This document shows, piece by piece, positions 57,652 to 64,000 of a DNA stretch of 64,000 nucleotides (position 1 is its first letter; every line of letters starts with the position of its first letter). Below the pieces are notes generated by a model. That model made no database searches. It was not told where the DNA came from and saw only the letters and a list, made by a program, of their open reading frames with translations. The position numbers were made by a program, and so were the translations under genes. Source of the stretch: CAXRDE01 sp964229355 (GTDB taxonomy: Bacteria; Cyanobacteriota; Sericytochromatia; UBA7694); contig CAXRDE010000004.1 of NCBI GenBank assembly GCA_964229355.1, positions 186,001-250,000 on the forward strand. The letters are read 5' to 3'.

Positions 57652-59221
57652 CCCATAAAATATGGTGTCCCTGAGAAACCGAGTTGGCCTGGGCAATACC
57701 TAGCCCATAGCGCTCCCAGCGCTCGTCTTGCAGCAGACCGTTGAATTTTTCGAGTTTGTTGACAAGGTCGCTAAAATTACGGGCGCTAAAGACCACCGTG
57801 CTCATGTTGCCATAATATCCACCACGATCGGTGTAAAGGGGCCCCAGGGTTTTGGTGCCCGCATAATCCAATCGGTCTTGCTGGGCCATTTTGCGCGCGT
57901 ACTCCTGGTTAATCGACTGCAAGAGATCGTCTTTGAGCAAGATGCCCACATTGTGCTCTGAACGGTAATTGTCTAACCAACTGCCCACCTGTTCTTTAAG
58001 GGCCCGTAAATCCTGAGGGGCCTGACGGCTTTGAAAAAGCTGGGTAATATAATAACGGTCTTTGGCATAGTACAGGCCAATGCCCACATGGGTGAGATCG
58101 GCTTGTAAGATATTGGCCCGGTGTCCGGGACTGGCCATGAGTTGCCGGTGGGCCTTGTCCACCTGGGTTTCAATGACAATGTTCTCACCTACGGTGCCAA
58201 AGCCCCCCCGCGCCTGATAACGCATGTTGGGATTTTTGCCCTCGGGGTTAACATGGGCAAAAAAACCGCGCAAGGCCATGTCTTTGCTGTGATCCACGGC
58301 GGTGCGCTCCAGGATGGGGTCTCGACTGACCGGGGACAAGCCCATTTTTTTACGTTCTTGATTGAGAAGGCTAAATAAGTGGTTGGCTGCGGTTTGGGTG
58401 TCTTTAAACTGCGGTGCAGTATTTTGAACCGTGCTCTCGCGGCGGGGGTAGGTTTCTCCGGCGTAGACCGGTAAAATGCGGGCCACCCGCGGGCCCACGC
58501 CCGGTTCATCGAGCAAGACCTCAACGGTGTAGCGTCCCTTTTCGGCAAAACGCACTTCAAACTCAGCAAAACCGGGGCGGGTCTGTAGCGGCTGAGTGCG
58601 TTGCACAAAGCCCGAAGGGGCGGTGATGGGCAGGCGCGGGTTGCGATGGGGCGCGCTGTACCTGACTTGAATCCGCAGGGTTTGGCCCACGCGGACCTCG
58701 CGCGGTAAAGCGCTAATGTCTACCATCCGATCCAGCAAGATGATGGTGGCCCAATACACCGAGCCCATCTGGGGGTGTTCCCCCTGACTTAACCCCACCG
58801 CAATGCTGTTGGCTTCGCGATCTTTAAGGGCGGGCAGCTTTTGGATTTGGTTAAAAATATCCCGCGGGGTTTTGCCCAATGCAATAAAGGTGTGCAAGGG
58901 ACGCGCGCTAATACGTGCATAGTTGAGTTGTTCATTTAAGCTGCCCAGGTCAGGCAGGGTTAATGAAAACAAGCCGTTGTCCACCATGGCCTCGGCGTGC
59001 TGGCGAGCTACAACACTGGCCTGCTCATCATATTTGAGCACAGGGGTTTTGCTGCGAGAACGCAACTGATGAATCTGATTAATGACCTGGTACTCAAGGG
59101 TTTTCGTGGGCGCAGCGGACTGTGCCTGCACAGGTAGGGCCACTGCACACAGCACAAAGCCACCTAAAACAGCGTGTTTTAGGGCCAAAGTGCGAGTGCG
59201 TGAAGGGCGTTGCTGCAACAT
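57626..59221 (-). CDS. Exported protein with one complete and two degenerate CAP/SCP domains
   Basis: 531 aa. Sec signal ending VQAQS near 34. Central CAP domain at about 270-395 is complete: FSLLNQERKKMGL, RTAVDHSKDMALRGFFAH, VGENIV, SPGHRANIL, giving His/Glu/His/His tetrad. An N-terminal region (about 42-170) and a C-terminal region (about 405-530) show fainter CAP-like patterns (VARQHAEAMVDNGLF; SINQEYARKMAQQDRLDYAG). Between the first two lies an Ig-like beta domain (about 180-255). CAP proteins act outside the cell in binding lipids or in protease-like roles; function unknown here. Confidence 0.85.
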   Translation of the reverse strand: MLQQRPSRTRTLALKHAVLGGFVLCAVALPVQAQSAAPTKTLEYQVINQIHQLRSRSKTPVLKYDEQASVVARQHAEAMVDNGLFSLTLPDLGSLNEQLNYARISARPLHTFIALGKTPRDIFNQIQKLPALKDREANSIAVGLSQGEHPQMGSVYWATIILLDRMVDISALPREVRVGQTLRIQVRYSAPHRNPRLPITAPSGFVQRTQPLQTRPGFAEFEVRFAEKGRYTVEVLLDEPGVGPRVARILPVYAGETYPRRESTVQNTAPQFKDTQTAANHLFSLLNQERKKMGLSPVSRDPILERTAVDHSKDMALRGFFAHVNPEGKNPNMRYQARGGFGTVGENIVIETQVDKAHRQLMASPGHRANILQADLTHVGIGLYYAKDRYYITQLFQSRQAPQDLRALKEQVGSWLDNYRSEHNVGILLKDDLLQSINQEYARKMAQQDRLDYAGTKTLGPLYTDRGGYYGNMSTVVFSARNFSDLVNKLEKFNGLLQDERWERYGLGIAQANSVSQGHHILWVTLGLARD

Positions 59222-59340
59222 ACAGCCTATAGACGCAGCGACCTTTAAAAAAGTTCACTCGAAAGTTAAACTTTTTCATTTTCTTTTTTTTCGTGTATCA
59301 TCCTTGGCATCTGCCTGTATTTTGTGGTTAGCTGTGCCCT

Positions 59341-60027
59341 ATGTTAAAACCCTTGATTCATGGATTTCACCGCTATGGTGGCCTTGTGGTTTGTGTGCAA
59401 ATTATGCTGTGGAGCCTGAGCGGTTTTTTAATGGCTTTTTGGAGCTTTGGGGATTTGTACGTGGACCCGCCCCCGGCGGCCCTGGCTTTGGCGGATTTTA
59501 AACTCTTACCCCCACAACTGGAACAAAAAATACAGGCCCAGTTGGCTGTTAAACCCGACGCTGAAAAGGTTTCGATTCAAAAAGTGGAATGGGTGACGGT
59601 GGCTCAGCAGCCTTATTACCGGGTGCATTTGAGTAACCAGAATGTTTTGCTGCTTGATCAAGCCGGAGAAGCCCAGAGCCCTTTGAGTCCGGCGCTGGCG
59701 GCGCGCATTGCCCGTGAGCAGTACACCGGCCAGGGAGAACTGGGGACGGTGGATCTTTTGCCCACAAGTCGCGGCAATTACTTCAGCAGCACGCCTGTGT
59801 TTAAAGCCACCTTTCAAGACGCCCAGCACACCGAAATTTACATCGATCCCCAGAGTGGTACCCTGCTGGCCCGCCGTAAAGCCCTCTGGAGCTGGTACAA
59901 CCGCATGTGGGAATTTCACCTGATGAAGTACAGTGCGGACGCAAGCACCAATAAAATCCTGCTGCTGGTGTTTGCCACCCTCAGCTTTTTGGTGTCTTTA
60001 ACGGGTCTGTTTAAATTTTTTCGTTAG
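59341..60027 (+). CDS. PepSY-domain membrane protein
   Basis: 228 aa. N-terminal span preceded by HGFHRYGGLVVC, PepSY-like segments (ARIAREQYTGQGELGTV, TEIYIDPQSGTLLARR), then WSWYNRMWEFHLMKY and a last span (LVFATLSFLVSLTGLF). This resembles the short PepSY-associated TM proteins often linked to iron-siderophore uptake or flavocytochrome partners. No good ribosome site before the ATG. Divergent from the CAP gene; 59222-59340 is AT-rich. Confidence 0.85.
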   Translation: MLKPLIHGFHRYGGLVVCVQIMLWSLSGFLMAFWSFGDLYVDPPPAALALADFKLLPPQLEQKIQAQLAVKPDAEKVSIQKVEWVTVAQQPYYRVHLSNQNVLLLDQAGEAQSPLSPALAARIAREQYTGQGELGTVDLLPTSRGNYFSSTPVFKATFQDAQHTEIYIDPQSGTLLARRKALWSWYNRMWEFHLMKYSADASTNKILLLVFATLSFLVSLTGLFKFFR

Positions 60028-60036
60028 GGTGAAGGG

Positions 60037-60558
60037 TTAATCGGCTGAGCAACAAAAATCGTTCAGTGACTCTGTCCAGCTATTCTCATCAACAAACTTT
60101 TGAGAATCTTGAGAAGTGTCAGGAAGCAATGACTTGTCTAAATCAAGTTTTTTCAGGAGCTCTGTGTTATGTGCTTCTACCCCCTGTGAAACATGGATGA
60201 GCCCAAACACACGACTGGTCAGATACAGTGTTATAGCAAGACTGATTGCGCCTATGCCTGCGTAACCTGATCGATTGTTATTAAAAGCCAATGCGAGGGC
60301 TCCGGCAGTCAGTAGGTCAACGCCGAGAAGTGCAGAACCTGCTGAGAGATCTCCCTGAGAAAATGAGCCGACACCGAAGGGAACAAGGGTAAGCAAAGCG
60401 GGGATTTCAGTGCTTGCTTTTGCCTCTTGATACATTTTTATCTTTTGTTCAAGAGTGAATTCAGGTGGGGTCTCGGTGGTGATAGATTGGCTGAAAGCCG
60501 CTGCTTGAAAAGAGAGTACGAGGGCAATTACGGAACAGAAAAGACGTTTTTTCAACAT
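60037..60558 (-). CDS. P13-like small membrane protein
   Basis: 173 aa. Sec signal to about 24, then two or three hydrophobic segments with PFGVGSFSQGDLSAGSALLG, a pattern like the spirochaete P13 porin family, which has GIGSFAQGD at the same place. A charged C-terminal tail ends CCSAD. Function unproven; a channel or structural envelope role is possible. Two Met starts (60570, 60558) are possible; AAGGA suits the second. Base composition is more AT-rich than its neighbours. Confidence 0.65.
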   Translation of the reverse strand: MLKKRLFCSVIALVLSFQAAAFSQSITTETPPEFTLEQKIKMYQEAKASTEIPALLTLVPFGVGSFSQGDLSAGSALLGVDLLTAGALALAFNNNRSGYAGIGAISLAITLYLTSRVFGLIHVSQGVEAHNTELLKKLDLDKSLLPDTSQDSQKFVDENSWTESLNDFCCSAD

Positions 60559-60641
60559 TTTTAAAAGCATCCTTGAAATGAATAAAAGGAGTTTAGCATT
60601 TTAAGTTTTGAACATGTTGCCGATGCAAATTTTAGAATGCA

Positions 60642-60679
60642 ACACCCCTTTCTGATCGCTATGAACCAGAAAAGGGTGT
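60642..60679 (-). terminator. Hairpin behind the transketolase gene
   Basis: ACACCCCTTTCTG (60642-60654) and CAGAAAAGGGTGT (60667-60679) pair with one mismatch and a 12-nt loop, 23 bp after the transketolase stop. No strong U-tract follows on the leftward strand. Confidence 0.5.
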
Positions 60680-60701
60680 CATTCAAAAATGGAGGATGCT
60701 C

Positions 60702-62558
60702 TTAAGCGAGAACAGCTTTCACCCGCTTCACAATACCTGCAGCATCGATGCCATACTTGGCCAGCAGATCCGCAGACTTGCCAGACTCAGGGAATTGCTC
60801 CACGGCGATTTTGTGGACTTTAACGCCACTGCCGTTGAGGGCTTCTAAGGCGATGTCGCCCACGCCGCCCACGGCATAGTGGTCTTCGACGGCGAAGACC
60901 GCTTGTTTGCCTTCACAGGCTTTGGCGAATTTCTCAAGGGGGAAAGGTTTTAAGCAGTAGGCGTCGACCACATCAACGACAATGCCCGCTTCAGCCAGTG
61001 CTTTGGCGGCCTTGATGGATTCGTGGACGGTAATGCCGGTGGCCAGCAAGATGGCCTGTGAACCTTCGCTCTGTTGGGGGACTTTGTAGTCGTTGAGGGG
61101 GAACTCGGCGTCGTTGCTGTACAGTACAGGCACCGCTTCTCTCAGGTTACGCATGTACACAAAGCCTTCGGTCTCTAAGAGGGTTCCGGTCAGTTTGTAA
61201 GCGGAGATATAGTCGGCGGGGCAGAGGACTACAGCACCGGGGATGGCGCGCATAAAACCGCAATCGGCCATGGCCATTTGCGAGGCACCGTCTTCGCCAA
61301 TCGAAGACCCAATGTGAGAACCCACCACTTTAAAGTTGGCTTCAGAATAGGCGCCCATTTCAATCTGGTCATAGGCGCGCTCAAAGAAGCGGGCAAAGGA
61401 GTTGCTCACGGCGACTTTACCGGCTGCGGCCACACCCACCGCTGCAGACACCATGTTCTGCTCGGCAATGCCACATTCTAAGTGACGCTCAGGGTAAGCG
61501 CCGGCAAAGTGGTTACTAAAAGTAGAGTTGCTTACGTCACCGTCTAAAACCCAAACGCGGTCAGACTGGCCACCTAAGGTTTTTAAAGCATCACCGTAAG
61601 CGGCGCGGGGCGCGAGGTCTTTGCTGCGATCTAAATCCGCAGGAATCGACGCATCGACTTTCACTGCTGCGGGCTCACTGGCAGCACCGAGGTCGTGCTT
61701 GCTCTGAATGCAGTCGGCGGCATTGAAGCCTTCGGCCACAGGCAGTTCAGCAAAGGCTTTTTCTTTTTCTTCGGCGGTCAGGGCTTTGCCGTGCTTGCCC
61801 AGCTTGCCCGATAAGAAGGATACGCCATAGCCTTTTTGGGTGTCCGCTAAGATCATGAAGGGTTTGCCTGTGTTGGTTTTGGCCTGGGCAAAGGCATCGG
61901 CAATGTCTTCTAAGTCGTTGCCGTTAATGCGCACCACGTTCCAGCCAAAAGAGGCGAATTTATCGGTGAGGGGCTCCATGTCGAGCACTTCTTTGTTGTA
62001 GTTGCTCTGTTGGATTTTGTTAACGTCCACAATGCCCACAATATTGTCGAGTTTGCGGTCAGCCGCTAACATGGCAGCTTCCCAGATTTGGCCTTCGTTG
62101 ATTTCGCCGTCGCCAAACAACACGTAGATTTTTTGATCCCGTTGTTCGCGCTTGTAGACTTCGGCCATACCCACAGCCACAGAGAGTCCCTGGCCCAAAG
62201 AACCGGTGGCGGCCACAATGCCGGGCATGCGGGCGGTGGGGTGACCCTCTAAACGAGAGTCCACCTGGCGGAAGGTGCTGAGTTCTTCAGCTTCAATGTA
62301 TCCGAGGCGATACAACAGGGCCCATAACAGCGGGGCGGCGTGGCCTTTTGAGAAAATGTACTTGTCTGCATCGGGGTGATCCAGATTGGTGTTGTCGAGC
62401 TTAATTTCGCGGAAGAAGAGCCAGGACATAATGTCCGCAGCGCTCATACAGGTGGTGGGGTGTCCTGAGCCTGAAGCGGTGGTCAGGTCAATAGAGTCCC
62501 GGCGAATCAGGTTGGCCAGGGATTCAAATTGAGATTTCAGTTGGGGTTCTAATGCCAT
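60702..62558 (-). CDS. tkt: Transketolase
   Basis: 618 aa, single-chain form. TPP-binding FGDGEINEGQIWEAA with DVNKIQQS, GHPTTCMSAADIM, SKGHAAPLLWALLY, ATGSLGQGLSVAVG; pyrimidine-binding domain with ECGIAEQNMVSAAVG, SNSFARFFERAYDQ; and a C-terminal domain (VVDVVDAYCLKPFP). It moves two-carbon units between sugar phosphates in the pentose phosphate pathway. The ATG at 62558 has AAAGGTG upstream. An in-frame extension to 62654 lies over the promoter and is not coding-like. Confidence 0.96.
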   Translation of the reverse strand: MALEPQLKSQFESLANLIRRDSIDLTTASGSGHPTTCMSAADIMSWLFFREIKLDNTNLDHPDADKYIFSKGHAAPLLWALLYRLGYIEAEELSTFRQVDSRLEGHPTARMPGIVAATGSLGQGLSVAVGMAEVYKREQRDQKIYVLFGDGEINEGQIWEAAMLAADRKLDNIVGIVDVNKIQQSNYNKEVLDMEPLTDKFASFGWNVVRINGNDLEDIADAFAQAKTNTGKPFMILADTQKGYGVSFLSGKLGKHGKALTAEEKEKAFAELPVAEGFNAADCIQSKHDLGAASEPAAVKVDASIPADLDRSKDLAPRAAYGDALKTLGGQSDRVWVLDGDVSNSTFSNHFAGAYPERHLECGIAEQNMVSAAVGVAAAGKVAVSNSFARFFERAYDQIEMGAYSEANFKVVGSHIGSSIGEDGASQMAMADCGFMRAIPGAVVLCPADYISAYKLTGTLLETEGFVYMRNLREAVPVLYSNDAEFPLNDYKVPQQSEGSQAILLATGITVHESIKAAKALAEAGIVVDVVDAYCLKPFPLEKFAKACEGKQAVFAVEDHYAVGGVGDIALEALNGSGVKVHKIAVEQFPESGKSADLLAKYGIDAAGIVKRVKAVLA

Positions 62559-62597
62559 ACGTATCACCTTTGTAGATTGTTCTTGTTTAATCGAGGC

Positions 62598-62605
62598 ATT
62601 ATACC
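62598..62605 (-). promoter_or_regulatory. Extended -10 promoter for transketolase
   Basis: TATAAT at 62603-62598 with TG one base upstream (TGGTATAAT), about 39 bp before the ATG. No good -35 at 17 bp, which fits an extended -10 promoter. A further palindrome AAGCTTAA/TTAAGCTT lies upstream at 62665-62686. Confidence 0.55.
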
Positions 62606-62879
62606 ATTCTCTGGCGTGGGGTTGCGGTGGTAGAGGGCAGACTTGACACGGCACCTTCTCTGCAAAGCTTAAGTTTTTTTAAGCTTGTTCTAAGTTTCAG
62701 GCATTGAGAAAAGCATTGTGTATAGATAAACTGAATGGAAATGAGTATAATCTTAATAAATATGTCAAATTGTCAAGTTTTAATTTTTTAGGTGCAGTAT
62801 TCATTTTTAACATCACTATCGGGAGAGGCCCCTGCCTTTCCCCTTTTTATTTGGTGTGGGGGAGGGTTTAACAAAAACA

Positions 62880-63063
62880 GCGTGTTAAACGCGTCTATTA
62901 AACATGCAATTTTTGCGTGTTATACAGGGGGAGCAGTTTGTGATCAGGAATCCTCTATGTGTTCACTCATAAGGTTTTGGGGCTTGTTTTGAGGGTGGGG
63001 CTGTGGTTCAATGGTTTGTGATAAACGAGGGGCATATTAAACACGGCATTTGCGTGTTTAATA
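62880..63063. repeat. Five copies of GCGTGTTTAA-like motif, arranged as inverted repeats
   Basis: Copies at 62880-62889 (+, GCGTGTTAAA), about 62898-62907 (-), 62915-62924 (+, GCGTGTTATA), about 63037-63046 (-) and 63052-63061 (+, GCGTGTTTAA). Two stem-loops result: 62896-62924 (imperfect) and 63035-63063 (11-bp perfect stem TATTAAACACG/CGTGTTTAATA, 7-nt loop). Could be an operator array or terminators of unseen RNAs. Confidence 0.6.
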
Positions 63064-63159
63064 GATCTGTTCAAGCACTGGTTGGCTGGACATTCGGATT
63101 TTACATTATCCCGAGAGATTATAAGTAATTATAAATGGTAAGTAAAAAAATAAAAAGAG

Positions 63160-63241
63160 ACAGCGCCAGATTAAATTTAAATCACAGATTAACGTAACTG
63201 AATAGGTAGCTGCGTAAACCCAGAATAACTCAGGCGCTGTC
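63160..63241. repeat. Long-range inverted repeat bounding a possible RNA domain
   Basis: GACAGCGCC (63160-63168) and GGCGCTGTC (63233-63241) are perfect 9-bp complements 64 nt apart, with the first GTAACTGAA copy between them. Confidence 0.55.
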
Positions 63242-63413
63242 AAACTCTAACTCACAGGTTAAGCGTAACTGAAAAAGTGGTAGGAGAGCAATCCGAATGC
63301 TATACAACGATTTTTTCAACCTGTCTGATGCAGGTTACAGGGAACTGAACGAGACGTAGTCTCAAGCCTAAAAACAAGCGATTAAAAGTAACTGAAATAA
63401 GTTGTTAACTTAT
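63194..63413. repeat. Three direct copies of (A/G)TTAA..GTAACTGAA
   Basis: GTAACTGAA at 63194-63202, 63265-63273 and 63388-63396, each preceded by ATTA or GTTA. Between copies 2 and 3 lie hairpins AACCTG/CAGGTT (about 63320-63338) and GAGAC-GTA-GTCTC (about 63351-63363). After copy 3 comes ATAAGTT-gtt-AACTTAT (63397-63413). Spacing is uneven (71 and 123 nt), which argues against CRISPR. Confidence 0.6.
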
Positions 63414-63435
63414 GTTAGTTATCATTGAAGATATT

Positions 63436-64000
63436 CTAACCACATCCACAACAACTGGTTTTCTTATTCTCTGCTTTCTCAAAAGATTCTTTTCCTTCTT
63501 TCCAGGCAAACCACATAATTCCTAGAGCACCCAGACTGTCAACATAGGCAAAGCCCGTCCAAGTATAAATCAGGCTTGATGCCAGCAGCAGGAAGGACAT
63601 ATACAGGCAAGCCTGTGTGCAATTGGCATCGGCCTTAATGGGTGCAGAATCAAGTTTTTCTCCCACACGCCGCTTTGCTTGCATTAAAAAATACATAGTT
63701 GCAATAGAAAGCCCAGCCACCACGGTTCCCCAAAAGGTTGTCTCAGGCTTGTGGCCTGTCACAATATTCAAAACTGAAGTCAGGGCAAGCCCCGCAACAA
63801 GTAAATAAAATGCCGTTCCAGTTATGCGTAGCGCTGTTGTTTCAAAGCGGTCACGGTCTTTGGTATTGGGGTCACGCTGCAGGCGCAGTACGAGGTGCAC
63901 GATACCCACACCTGAAATGACTTCGATAAAGCTATCCAGACCAAAGCCAAACAGGGCCAGGGTTTCGTCATTAAAGCCAAACCAGATAGACACCAAACCT
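63436..64000 (-). CDS. Cation-transporter-like membrane protein, 5' end cut by right window edge
   Basis: 187 residues visible, C-terminal part; the frame stays open to the window edge, and the TTG at 63996 is only an internal codon. At least four membrane spans: IWFGFNDETLALFGFGLDSFIEV, split by Gly, begins the visible part. This resembles heavy-metal transporter-like proteins related to the cation diffusion facilitator group. Tail ends KKTSCCGCG, a likely metal-binding cysteine cluster; two further Cys flank a loop (NCTQACLY). Metal specificity unknown. AT-rich compared with the rest of the window. Confidence 0.75.
   Translation of the reverse strand, partial: GLVSIWFGFNDETLALFGFGLDSFIEVISGVGIVHLVLRLQRDPNTKDRDRFETTALRITGTAFYLLVAGLALTSVLNIVTGHKPETTFWGTVVAGLSIATMYFLMQAKRRVGEKLDSAPIKADANCTQACLYMSFLLLASSLIYTWTGFAYVDSLGALGIMWFAWKEGKESFEKAENKKTSCCGCG

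Larger units (their letters stand above)
62559..63435. other. 0.88-kb AT-rich intergenic region with repeats
   Basis: The only gap above 300 bases in the window. It holds the transketolase promoter on its left, a TATAAT box on the + strand at about 62741-62746, palindromes and two separate families of short repeats (own entries). I see no convincing protein gene, tRNA or known RNA in it. Confidence 0.8.

Noticed and set aside
62792..62992. 66-codon open frame in the AT-rich gap
   Set aside because: No ribosome site, no family resemblance, overlaps the palindrome repeats, and composition is not coding-like.
63160..63413. CRISPR array
   Set aside because: Only three short repeats with spacings of 71 and 123 nt, and no cas gene in the window.
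1..64000. tRNA or rRNA genes
   Set aside because: I looked through the intergenic stretches for cloverleaf-type arms and rRNA landmarks and saw none; a covariance scan would be needed to be certain.

Overview
The window is a gene-dense stretch of a bacterial chromosome with 60 protein-coding genes that I can support, two of them cut by the window edges. I found no tRNA, rRNA or CRISPR array. Ten or so lipoprotein or Sec signal sequences, periplasmic wall enzymes and a possible P13-type porin point to a cell with an outer membrane. The style of the serine/threonine kinases (kinase domain followed by a short membrane domain, in tandem), the long TPR proteins, the pseudopilin operon, the GH13/GH15 enzymes and the form of the Orn/Lys/Arg decarboxylase recall non-photosynthetic relatives of cyanobacteria (Sericytochromatia / Blackallbacteria type). 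That placement is an inference from style and is uncertain; there is no marker gene here to settle it.

Layout. 1-2.5 kb: two adjacent, translationally coupled kinases and a membrane methyltransferase. 2.5-5.9 kb: a leftward run of HipA-like kinase, DUF3037 protein, GST, lipoprotein and nucleotidyltransferase. 6-8.6 kb: subtilase lipoprotein and sucC. 8.6-15.5 kb: GH13 enzyme, cupin, App1-type phosphatase, DUF924 protein, an Ada-like/AlkB alkylation-repair pair, an AraC regulator and a pirin. 15.5-17.5 kb: an LtrA-domain/inward-rectifier K+ channel fusion. 17.5-26.8 kb: wall amidase, lytic transglycosylase, YbaK deacylase, HExxH protein, HTH/DUF2975-like pair, an overlapping trmB/fni/MBL/rhodanese cluster, and a Cys-His-Asp peptidase-like protein. 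26.8-38.3 kb: TatD, hydrolase, polytopic membrane protein, a kinase with two kinase domains, TPR, CBS and NlpC/P60 proteins, and a GtrB-type glycosyltransferase. 38.3-43.9 kb: a pseudopilin operon (DnaJ-like, PilV-, PilW- and PilX-like). 44-50.5 kb: lipoproteins, a GH15 glucoamylase-like lipoprotein and an Orn/Lys/Arg decarboxylase. 50.6-52.3 kb: an IS200/IS605 element with divergent tnpA and tnpB. 52.4-62.6 kb: VOC protein, 877-aa HTH-TPR protein, split MnmD/MnmC-like pair, CAP-domain protein, PepSY protein, P13-like protein and transketolase. 62.6-64 kb: an AT-rich, repeat-rich 0.88 kb non-coding stretch and a metal-transporter-like gene running off the edge.

The genes fall into themes rather than one pathway: envelope building and remodelling (amidase, transglycosylase, NlpC/P60, CAP, PepSY, pseudopilins, GT2), alpha-glucan use (GH13, GH15), repair of alkylated DNA (Ada-like plus AlkB), tRNA modification and proofreading (TrmB, MnmD/MnmC, YbaK), and kinase signalling. 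Packing is tight: many neighbours share start/stop bases and several convergent pairs overlap at their 3' ends.

Most worth a second look: the LtrA-Kir channel fusion; the IS element whose TnpA has lost the first histidine of its HUH motif while TnpB looks intact, with interlocking, apparently leaderless promoters; the repeat arrays at 62.88-63.41 kb; the HTH-plus-TPR giant; the unexported Cys-His-Asp protein; and small fossils (an AraC C-terminus at 52.8 kb, a truncated gene end next to the IS).
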